The notes below the pieces were generated by a model. That model was given only the letters and a program-made list of their open reading frames with translations, was not told the origin of the DNA and made no database searches. A stretch of 64,000 bases of DNA. Source: Membranipora membranacea (lineage: Eukaryota > Bryozoa > Gymnolaemata > Cheilostomatida > Membraniporidae). Within the stretch, counting starts at the first letter, position 1. Each line of letters starts with the position of its first letter. The position numbers and the translations under genes are program-made. The stretch lies in contig OU612066.1 in NCBI GenBank assembly GCA_914767715.1, positions 34,816,283-34,880,282 on the forward strand, in the 5' to 3' direction. Positions 12,537-23,427 of the stretch are shown one piece after another.

Positions 12537-15500
12537 TTATACATAAGTGCCTGAGTACATGTATAAAAATACTGAATAGAAAATCGTAACAAGGGATGTC
12601 TTAAAGAATTCTGCTTGAAACACCAAGACTAGGACTAGATAGAGACCTGTCCCTGAAACAAGAGTCATACTGTCTAATGCTCTATATTTCCTCTTTTGTC
12701 CTGGAGGTAACTTGTGCGAGTCCTCCATCATTTTGTCAAGGTCAATCTTTTTCTCTGTGCCTGGACCTAAATCTGGATGAGGGGCTTTTGCTGATTTAGT
12801 TTTTGATTTTGTTGAGCTAGAAGATTTCTTTTTACCTTTGGAGCTTTTATTGGAAGAGTCAATCTTAGACTTTTTATCGTCGTCGCTTTTTTTGTTCGCA
12901 TCTTCCTCATCTGAAAAAAAGTAATATTAACATTTTGAACCACATTAAGTGTGTCAACTAGCAAGCTGAGTCTGTTTCTTCACAATGATGCTCCAAATAA
13001 CAAGTTAAATGTGAGTTGTCTGTTCATGCTAATCCCAGGTCAAAGAAGAGACAACTTGCAGAAATGTTTAAACATTGACTTTATTCCTGTATCAGGAGGT
13101 CAAGGACAAACTCCCTACTTGAATATGAATATGGAATCTTAGCCAGTCCATAGACTGAACTTGTCTTTCATGGTGCATATCAATAATTTTACAAGAAATC
13201 TTTTAAAACTCCAAACATTGTCTCTTTGGTCACCAGATCGACCCTAGTTGCAAACTTTCTCTCACCTTGGCTCTCTTGGAGAGGATCAGCAGGCTTCTCC
13301 ACACACTTATCTCCTTCTATAACGTGATTCTCAGCAGAACATTTACAGTCAAATGAGCCGACAGTATTCACACATGCAGCGCCCTCTATGTTCTTACACA
13401 GTTGAGATTCTGACTGGCATTCATCCATGTCTAACCAACAAAACAGACAGAAGAGGATTCAATTGACTATATCTGAGAGTAGTAAGAATATCACAACAAT
13501 ACATCAATATCTGCTAATGAGCAGTTTCCGTCAATTGTAGTATCCAGACACCTCCATTAGTCCCTGGACTTGATTTGAGTGATTCTCACTAGAGCTTTCT
13601 ACTGCAAATAAATACAGGCTAACAACTTTCCACATCGATACACCTATTACATGCAAATAAATGAATTCGGGAAGGGGGTATTATATATCAAGCTATATGT
13701 CATAAATTTATGTGTACCGTTCCTGAAACTTCACAGTATTTATTTCAGGCATCGTAGGATAGAAGGTGAAAGTGATGGGGCGATAGAGAGAGGATCCCCA
13801 AAATTGTACATAAGACCCCGTTTGAAATTGTGTGCGGCCTGACAAAGCCACAAAGCCAAGCTTTTCTTTGCCATAGCCATCCACATTTATTTGGTTTCAG
13901 ACAAAAGGTGGGGAAGTGATACCGCCTAATTACATAGGTTATTTACCTTCACAGATGGAGGTTTCCTCTTCAGTGTTTTGTCTCTGATATCCGTCAGCAC
14001 ACAGGGTACAGTCAGCAGCTTTACCTCCTATACATGCCTTACAATCTCCTGAACAAGCTGCAATCATTCATTAGTGGATAACTGTTAGTATTAACTATGA
14101 GGGTACAACTTAAGAAATCAAAGTTGGAATAAAACCTCTGCTGTGCGTATGTATGCACAGTTAAAGGAAAAAGCAATTCCAAATCAAATTTGATCAGTAT
14201 AAGGGTTTATGCAAAGGGGGGATCTCTAGAGCGAATCTACCGGCATCCGGAGTTGCTTCCCATGCAACATTGGCAATGTACCAGTATGATGGAGCAACTC
14301 GATCATCAGAAGTATTAGATCAACCTTGATTCAAAGGGATCTCCGGTTGTCACCTACAGAGCCAAGTTAAGAGGAATCCCTTGGGCTAGGACAATAAGGG
14401 ATTACTGATATAGGATCTAATTACTTGAGAATTGTACCTGAGAATAGGTCTAGATACTTGAGAATAGTATTAGTGAAATAAATACAGGCTCTATTCACGC
14501 TGCACTGGCTCTCACCACCTAAGAAAAAATTTAGCTCAGACCCATTCTTAAATACCTGATCTCAATAGTTGTTGTCTCGAGACTGCATTATATTCAAAAT
14601 AAAGAAATTGGTAGGTTATCACGTCAGACACATTCTTCACCTACCTTTACATTCATGAGAGCCATCAGTATTCACACAATACTTTCCTTCAATACAAGTT
14701 CCCTCAGTCTCACATTCATTATCATCTAGTCAAAAAGATTATAACCAAGTTATTAGCTGTACCTTCAATCACATCAATAACAGAAACATAGGGATTTAGA
14801 GTAATATTGAAAACCAAATAATAAACGATCTAAGCTATCATCACGTTTGTCATTAATAGCAAAAATGGGGATTTAGAGTCATAAATGTCTTTTTTTCATA
14901 ATTTTCAAAGAGTTATAGATGTTGTTCATGCCAATTTTCAGGGTATACATGTGTACATTTAGTGAACAATAAACAATCAATCAAAGCTGACATAATGCAT
15001 CATGAATGTTGGAGCTCCAGTAATTACGATAATTACAATAAGCTTTAAAAAATTTAATTTTTGTTGCCATTTACAGCCTTTACATCCCAGAGGCAAATAC
15101 ATCAATGAAGAGGGAGTTCATTGAATACATGGTACTGATATGCAGTGCTTGAACAAAGCATGGAAATAAACCAAGCGATTTGTGTTCGGCAAGATTTCAG
15201 CAAATTATGCAGTATCAAACCTGACATTATTCAATTGTTCGATATTTATGGATTAAATGACAAAGATGGTAGGTGGTGGACCAAAGTAGCTCAGAGTAAT
15301 GAGTGAAATGCAGTATGTGCAAAATGTACTTCCACTTTGTAAGGGCTTGGCTAATGGGACGCAAAAGATATAGCAAAACATGGACTATGTGAGCCTGTCT
15401 TGACAAGCTTTGATCGAACAAAGCTTATCAAGACAGGCTAGGACTGTGGCTACTCCATCTTATACAGATTCATTGGTAAATGAAACTGATAATATCCTCT

Positions 15501-18500
15501 CTACCTGAAAAAATGGAATTGGTTGTGTACTGCCCGTGGCCAGGATTCACGGGAATACGTGTGATATAATTCTGGTCTAATTTGCTGAGAAGCAGAAGTT
15601 GCTGTTGGGATACCTTAGACACAAAAAGCCTCATTGCTGATCAAGATACAACCCACACAATGAACGCTTAACCTTTTTCTGTTCCATTCTTGGAATACAT
15701 CAACACAATCATTTCACATTAGGTATTGACTATCAAAATAAATATTTAATAGCGCCGCTAAGAGAAGTTCATGGAAAAATAAGACAGTAAATAAAAAACT
15801 CGACCATATCTAGACAGCCCTTGTTACATCAGTTATTGATAATATGCAATGTTAGTGATCCAACTAAACCAATCATACCTAGACAGCCCTTGTTAGAGTC
15901 CCATGTGTAACCGTCAGCACAATCATCACATCCATTAGGTCCTTCTCCGGTACATGTGTCCTCACATGAAACGTCACACTCTGAAGGAATGGTAAAACTA
16001 GGTTAATGTATTAAAGCATGAAGGAAAGCCAGCATCCATCTCAACAAGCTGACATATTAACTTGCAGCATTCTCTAGTGATAGATAATGCAGTTGGAATG
16101 GTTGCTTACTTAATAATAAGATGAATGCCTTAAATATAAATTGTGGTAATGATGGCCACTATCAACTACAACAGTTGATAGTGCAAACTCGATTTGTGTC
16201 ATGATGAACTTCAGCATTTAATTATGTGTAACCTACTTTTACAGAGTTTGATATTTCCAGTAGCCTCCTGATAGTATTTATCGGAACAAATATCACAGAA
16301 TTTTCCCTGATACCCATCGTCACACTTACATACACCAAGACCTGACCGCGTACCATCTCCCTGTCAAGTTCATATATGAGAATCAAATCAGCGATAATCA
16401 GTCACACAAATGAACATCTGAGGCAGTCCATCATTGACTGGCCTAAACTATGAACAAGCACTGCCGCTTGCCAATTTATCCTGGGTATATTTATAACTAT
16501 AAACATCAAGATCACACAGGTCCAAATGTTGCACCGATTTTGAGGACCAGCTCTCTAACTATATGGCTAGGGCAACATCAAACGCTGATCAGTCAAAGCC
16601 AAAGCAAGAATAAGCTCAGTCTATGTCTGTTTACAGTAAAACTAGGACAACTAGACGCAGTGAATAGTGGATTATTTTACGTTTTCTGGTAGTTTTTCAT
16701 TTCCAATCTATTTGCTTGATCAAATTCATGGAAACTTGTTGTTCGTTTTATCACTGCGCAAGTGAATCATCTATTTCAGCACAGAATTTGTGCATCATCT
16801 CATGAGAGAACTTACGTCACATTTACCACGCCCTCCGCATACTCCTCCTTCATCCATAGGACACATCTGATCACAGTTTCTACTAAATGTCCCTGGTGGA
16901 CAGCAAACTATAAAACAAGTAAGTATCAGATAGGATGCTCCAACTTGGCTTCTCTCAGTTTCAAAATCAACAAATACATGGAGCGTTTCGAGATCCTACA
17001 AATGAGGGTGTCATATTGCAGGGGGCCAATTTGGGTTTTCAGTCTTTGAGTGGTTGTGTTTGGCATCTGAGCTAATATGCCAAAAAGTCAGGGCTACCAA
17101 TAGGTTAGGTTATCTTTTTATGGGTGGGGGCTTTATTAATGAGTCAGGTTTTTTGGGGAAGTGGCATTGTACACCGAAGTCGGGGCTTAACAGGGCACTG
17201 GAATTTTCAGTAGGATTGCTCAAACCTTTAGCGAAGTCTATGCAGAGATGTTCATTTAAGCCATCTGAATTATCTTGATCTTTGTAGATATTGAAATACC
17301 AGTCCTCAAGGGCCTCCTCGTGTTTCTCAATGAACGCATGACACTAAAACAATACAGTAAATGAGTAAATCAGTGTTTGGATAAAAACAGGTGCTGATAT
17401 TGTTCAATTTTTTACAGCTCAGTCATGACAGGGATCAAGACTTCTTTTTAGTACACATTATTGGGCGGTGAAGATCATAGTGTGACTAATTCTGCCTGGA
17501 GGATATAGAACCAGACCTCTACTAAATACCAATGACACTGCTAGTATTTTGTAAATCAGCAACCATGTCTTATATAATACAGGGCACAGTTGATACTTTT
17601 AAACCCTTGTTACCAATTCTCAAGCCTAAAGATCCGCTTCCGCTGAGATCACAGTCTGCCAACTGGCTGTAGCGCAAACAAGTCAGCTCTCTGACTTGTA
17701 TATGAGATGTTCGATGCTTAATTTGGTGAAATATGGCATGAGGTCAGCTATAGCAATTTGCGCCAAAGATAATGAGTTGATAGAGAGAAAACCTCCCTGC
17801 GCTGGTTTGGCTTAGAGAGTGATAGGGAGTTGTGGTGAAACAATGAAGAGTTGGCAGCCTACCTGGCTGTGCAACAGCGAAAACACACCAATTATGTCAC
17901 TATACCTAAAAATGAGGTTATACTAGAGAAGGCCTCGATGTGCAATGGTATGCGCACTACTGAATGTTGTATCTAAAGTTGATATATAGGATAACTTTAT
18001 GCTGCTAAAATATGCTGAAACGGCTGAAATCATATGATGAAGACACAAACGTAAGATGGTCAAACAAAGAAATGAAACAAAACGAGAAGCAAACTACACT
18101 TTATCATACCTTGTCTCTATCCTGCAACAAATAGTAAATCTTCATAAACACCCATATGATGCGACTCAGAAGGCTTAAAATTTTACGAACATAATAAAAT
18201 CCACAAGTACAGGACCTAACATGACCTTGCAAACTACAGCCGACTGAATGATGTTGTTAAATATTGAGACAACCAAGTGTTTATAGGTACACTTGGGGCT
18301 TAAAGTTACCTACCGCTTTACTGTCGTGTTTACACACATGATTGTCAACGATCTCTACCAATCTAGTCTCACTGTAATGTAAAAAAAACAAGTGAAATTG
18401 CTATAGCATTAAATAAAAAACCATTGACTTACATGATAACAAGATGCAATATATGCTATGTTGTGGCTTTGTTATGGCTATGTTTACACCCTATTTTCAA

Positions 18501-19151
18501 ACGAGGAAAATTTTTGGCAGTACTAGAAATAGCCAACAGCTAACATTTTTTCACGCTCTTGACATAATATAGACTCATATCTCAGCTAGCCAAAATTTTA
18601 AATTAGCTACCATTTACTACATTAGAGTATAAAGAGAGACACTTGACCTCAAAAAGCCTTTGGCTTACCTCGTTTTCCATTTTCCTAAACTCTTTTCTTC
18701 CCAGTTAGTATTTCCGCCAGCAAAGCCAGATTTCTCAGTCTTTGCTAAACCCTGCAAATCCAGTGTATTAAGATATAATAACGGCATCAATGGACATCAT
18801 AAAAAATACTACAGAGCTACTATATAGCATTGGTAAGCTCTGAAAACCAGGATCAACGAAAACAAGAAGTAACTGATTGTTCTTTGGATCCTTGATACGT
18901 CCTTATAATGGATCACTATTACCACACTCACTAATGACTTGATACACCTCATTGAGGAAGCATTTCAGAGTCACAATTATCACCACATACGAAAGGGAGT
19001 TTGTACTTACGGATTTGAACTCTTTGACGATATCTCTGCATAAATCACATTCTGATGATGCAGAGGCATTTATGAAAACACAGTAGAGGACTAGAACACC
19101 CCTGACAGCACTACCGATCCACATCTTGAATATTTCTACAAATGGATTCAA
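12537..19151 (-). CDS. CRELD: CRELD protein (cysteine-rich with EGF-like domains), membrane-tailed
   Basis: Twelve exons in transcription order: 19151-19011, 18751-18669, 18371-18314, 18121-18110, 17343-17226, 16907-16816, 16360-16237, 15980-15879, 14725-14645, 14057-13947, 13430-13266, 12910-12537. All phases agree and give 486 residues. CRELD proteins are ER proteins linked to disulfide handling. A signal peptide is followed by the CDLC motif (35-38), like the CxxC of the family. Next come the diagnostic WE region (GGNTNWEEK and later LEDWYF), an EGF-like segment with VCCPPGTF, alternating furin-like cysteine-rich repeats (CDxSC, CKAC, CADGY) and two EGF repeats opening DDNEC and DMDEC. The last exon adds a Lys/Ser/Asp-rich linker and two hydrophobic segments, recalling the two C-terminal membrane spans of CRELD1 rather than soluble CRELD2. 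Met10 is an alternative start. Exon 5 ends at a weak donor (GTTTGA). Confidence 0.93.
15392..15439. repeat. 20-bp hairpin with 8-base loop
   Basis: AGCCTGTCTTGACAAGCTTT at 15392-15411 pairs with AAAGCTTATCAAGACAGGCT at 15420-15439, with one mismatch, inside CRELD intron 8. Close matches to one arm occur at 19263-19279 and 21195-21212, so the arm belongs to a dispersed repeat, probably MITE ends. Confidence 0.8.
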
Positions 19152-19963
19152 ACTCCAAACATAAATACAGTAAGAGCTGTGGCAGCTTCAACTTGATAAT
19201 TCTAAGGAATTGTCTCCTTGATGAGTCTTACCTGAAAATAAAATACAGTGACTGCGTCAGAAGCCTGTCTTGATAAGCATTGGCGCTGTTCTTCCCCAAC
19301 AACTCAAATAACAAAAGGTTTTGGAAGGTTAGACTTCGGGTATTATGACTTTGTGTATTATGACTTTGTGTATTATGACTTTGTGTATTATGACTTTGTG
19401 TTTCTTTGATAGCGAAGAGATCACAACCGGCCATTCAAATACATTTCATAGGGCAGCAAGATTATCATTGAAAAATATTTCACCAATCCAGTCCCCTTAA
19501 ATCTCTCTAAATTAAGGATGAAAAAACTCTGAAAAAAGATACTTCATGCACCTGTGGAAGTATGAACTACATGACTACTACTTTACTCTACTACAGCTGT
19601 AGGGCTAACTCAGCTGTCAGTGAGCCTAAAACAGAATAATTGACTGATGACTGCACTGGCCACTAACTTGTGTTTGCCACAGGTCTTCTCCAAAACAAAC
19701 ATTCAATCTCTGCAATTTTTGACTGCCCCCCCCCCAACAAACAACAAAGCATAAGGGAGCAGTCAACCATTGCCAGGGACCCATGTTTTGGAGTAGACAT
19801 ATTGAGGATTTCTAAAAGTTTATAATTACCCTGTTTTTTACTCATTCTTTTAGATTTTTTTTTTTAAATTATTGATTTGTCGAAGGAATCGGTTTAGGGA
19901 TGCCTCTAAATGTTAGGACCAGGGTTTAGACCAGGGAATGTGGTTTTAACAGCATGGCGCTGT
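19152..19963. other. Intergenic 5' of CRELD, with a 15-bp minisatellite and a C run
   Basis: Upstream flank of the CRELD gene. The unit TATTATGACTTTGTG repeats four times at 19341-19400. A run of nine C lies at about 19727-19735. No exon is recognised. The CRELD promoter should lie near 19152-19300, but no core motif is clear. Confidence 0.6.
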
Positions 19964-20487
19964 TTAAGGTTGGGCGGTTTTCTGCCCTCTCATCTCACGG
20001 ATTGTCCGAGGCAGGAAACTAGCGTGGTAAATACTTTTGTTTGTGGCCACAGAGTTAGGTTCACCTCTGGCGGCTGCTCTGGTGGTCATTGTAGTGTTTT
20101 CCCTGTCTTCTGTGATTTCATCGTATGCTTTAGAGAGAGCATGGTGTTGGTTCACGTTCTGGAGAACTCTGGTGAGCAGACACAGCCGATGATTTCTCCG
20201 CCTTTCTTCCTGCGACCCAATTTCTAGCTGATTCCTGGCTTCGGTCACACTTGCACCACGGCCCTTCAGGTTGCCTATGAATCTGATGGCGTCATTTTGC
20301 ACCAATTCTATCTTTTGTGCTGTTGTTTTGGTGGATGGGTCCCATACTGTGTCTGCGAATTCGAGGATTGGCCTACATAGGCTTGTGTATGCCAGTAGCT
20401 TGGCTTCCTTTGGTGCGCCATACATCAGATGTTTGATGCCTCCTAGGATTTTCCTAGATTTTCCACATTTTTCTGTTCCTAATCTGA
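19964..20487 (-). mobile_element. LINE reverse transcriptase C-terminal fragment
   Basis: On the minus strand an open frame carries the C-terminal region found after the polymerase in CR1/Jockey-type ORF2: LGGIKHLMYGAP, then LAYTSLCRPILEFADTVWDP, KIELVQNDAIRFI, and near the end YHASFLPRTIREM. The catalytic palm is missing, so this is a 5'-truncated insertion, the usual LINE outcome. The open frame runs about 100 bases further upstream (to 20587), but that part does not look like LINE protein. The sequence is clearly different from the LINEs at 1-1185 and 30092-33680, though related in plan to the latter. Confidence 0.88.
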
Positions 20488-20587
20488 GGAAAATAAGGGA
20501 GATGGAAGAGGCAGAGCAACCATTCAAATTTGAAGAAAGTGAAAAACAATGACTTTCACTTTCAGACTGATAGTAAGTCACTTTCAA

Positions 20588-23427
20588 ACTGACAGTAATG
20601 AGTAAGTAACTTTCAGACTGACTGATTGATGTGACACTGACAGTGAGAAATAATCAGTCAATACTAATAAGCTTAATTAATGAAACCAGCAGGCCACTGT
20701 ACTTTCTTTTACAATAGTAGTTAAGTTAATAGGTTGTACATTCAGCAGCGAGTAACTCACTTGAAATAAAAATAGTAGGACAACAAATGAGGGCAGAACT
20801 ATCCCTGATGATCAGCCTACAACATTACTTACACTTCCCAATAAATTAATTGACTTTTTCTTCTCGCTTTGTTTGTTTATATGCTAAGCCAATTGGATTG
20901 CAGAACTCTTATGCCTTGCACCAATCACATTATAACACGTATTTACTGCGGGCACTTGGCAAAAAGAATCAATGTAAGTTGAACCACTAGATCTGTATTC
21001 TCTGATTTCATTGGTCCACCTAGATGATATTCGGTTTCTAATTGGTTTGGGCTATGCAACAAGAGTTGTCTGTTCAAATAGAGGGGAAAGGCAACTTTTA
21101 TTCTTGGTGAAGTCTGGAAGTTTGATTCTAACTCTCTGCAGGGAGTTTAGGACAGACAATTACCAAACTCTCTGCTCCAGTCATGTTTGCCTCTAGCCTG
21201 TATTGACAAGCTTAATCAAGAGTAAGCCTTTAAAACATCCCCAACTTACATCCGTTGTCCGGCTCACCTGTTTTAATGTACTTATTTCTCATCAATTTGT
21301 CTCATTTCTAACTTGGTCAATATCTTTCTATTACAACCTATTGACTGCACGGTTTAGGTTATTGATGGCAGTTTCCTATTTTGAAAATAAATACCTCCTG
21401 TTCTTTAACACATAAACAATCAGAACTGACGCTTATCCCAAATACCATTTCATGAGCACACTAGGTTCTAAAATTCTTTCATGCAGTTCAGGTCATCTGA
21501 CGTGCTGGACTACCCACAAGTTTTATCTGTTGAAGCCAATAACCTCACACACAAAAACAACACACCATCAGTAGGGCTGGCCTAGATATACTTTGCTAAT
21601 TTTTATATCATCTGTATAGCTAGCCTTTCTTGACTGACAAACGCACTCTGTAATGAATGAATTATATGCCGGATGTCGGAGGCTCATGGTGGGGCGCCTC
21701 TTTGTTTCCCGGCGGAGTTTTTGGCTCAACGATGAGAAATTGTGCACACAGTAAATCTCGATCACAGAGTTAATCACCTGCTTTAATATCACAGTATGTA
21801 TGGTTCATTATTTAATTGTTTAATTTGTTTTTCATTAGCTCTGTATGGGCAGGATTCTACTTTCATACCTGAAATCAAAGTGAAATATTGTAAGTCTCAT
21901 ATCAGAATTAAAATTGCACAATCATTATCTTTTGTATGATTGGTCAGGATCCTGGCGCAATTAAATGTCTGGTCCGATTGAGCACCTCAGGATTGACGCT
22001 TGACAACCTCACTGTGATGACTTGCGTGTCGGCTAGTTGGTCTCTTTTAGTGCTTTTCAAGAGTCTCCGTTGCCACAGAAGCCAATCTAGTCGTTTAACT
22101 AACCGGTTGCGCCTTCGTTTTTTATTACATGGTTCACCTACTACACCATACATTTTTACTGAGCTACCATATTTTAGCGACAGCAATAAAAAAGAAACTC
22201 CTACCTATTTTAACTGACTAGCAACCATGCATGTCATATATTTGTCAACCGTTTTAGAGGTAAATAAAAGATAACTAGGTAGCTAAATGAATGTTTTTGT
22301 TGGAAGTTTTCAATTGTGTCCATACCCATATTCATTTGTGTTATAAGGTCCTAATAAAGAGTTGCTTGTGGAGAAAATTCCTTCAAACCTGTCCAGCTGA
22401 AAAACTTTTGCATACAACACTTCGTTATTTTTTCATAGTCCATACTATTGATACATGGTGTTATATGTCATGTCAATATACTGCTTAATTGGTAAAGAAA
22501 ATCATATGTGCATAAACTGCACAGGTCAATCGCATTTATTTCAAAACAATATCGTTTATATGATATGATCACATTGACATCATGTGAGGGTAAGCTGTAT
22601 ATGGGAGAAGGAAACAATAACCCTGAATATGACAGAATCCAAAATTGAGAAAACAAGATATAACTTTTCTGACAGCAATGAGGAAAAAGGGAATGATTGA
22701 GCAATAAATATGAGGAGAGTAGAGGTATGACACATCCAATACCTACACAAGTGAGTCAGTATGAATACAATTTATATCACGTGATAAAATCTTGAGTAGC
22801 TATCGTGTAATGAAGGTGTTCAGACATCGGATTTGGTCAAGTTAGAGTCTTCCTTCTAACAAAATACCCATATAGAAAGGTGTTCACGGTTTCGAGTGGA
22901 GGTGTGTTAATTGCACAGCACATTAGGGACATAAGTATTGATGACATCATCATAGAAAGTCTTAGTTATAAGTAATAAGGAAATCATGGCAACCATAGAT
23001 GAGTTATTGCAAAAAGAAATCGAATAGCTGGCTCAAAAAATATGGATGTAAATGGCTTTTCTAGAACTACAAGCGAAAAACTACAAAACCATAGGGAATT
23101 TCAACCTGGGGGTCTCACATATTGCGATGAGGAACCCTGACCATGTACAATGGGCTTGAATCACCACGAAATTGAGAAATCTTTCGACATGGTAGTTAGA
23201 GTCAAGCCTCAGCAGCTTAAATAGGAACACCGTACATAACAGTGTACTATTTATACGCAATTCATAAAATCATAAAAAGGCTAATTCCATGCTAGAATAC
23301 TGCTACACCATGGAAAATCCTCCCAAATCACCAAGGGCAATTCGCAAAGAGAATGATATTCAGTTCACTTATCTGCTGTCAACACTGGGAAAGAGGAATG
23401 ACGATGTGTTGTTATCGGACAGTGATG
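20588..23427. other. Intergenic, no gene supported
   Basis: Several short open frames occur but none has recognisable homology or good splice sites. 20541-20640 holds imperfect repeats of ACTTTCAGACTGA. A copy of the CCTGT[CA]TTGACAAGCTT repeat lies at 21195-21212. 21660-21720 and 21945-22100 are richer in CG dinucleotides than their surroundings. Confidence 0.5.

Noticed and set aside
21568-22217. Several overlapping open frames of 74-93 codons in CG-richer sequence
   Set aside because: No homology and no splice sites in consistent phase; could be promoter-like sequence but nothing shows it.
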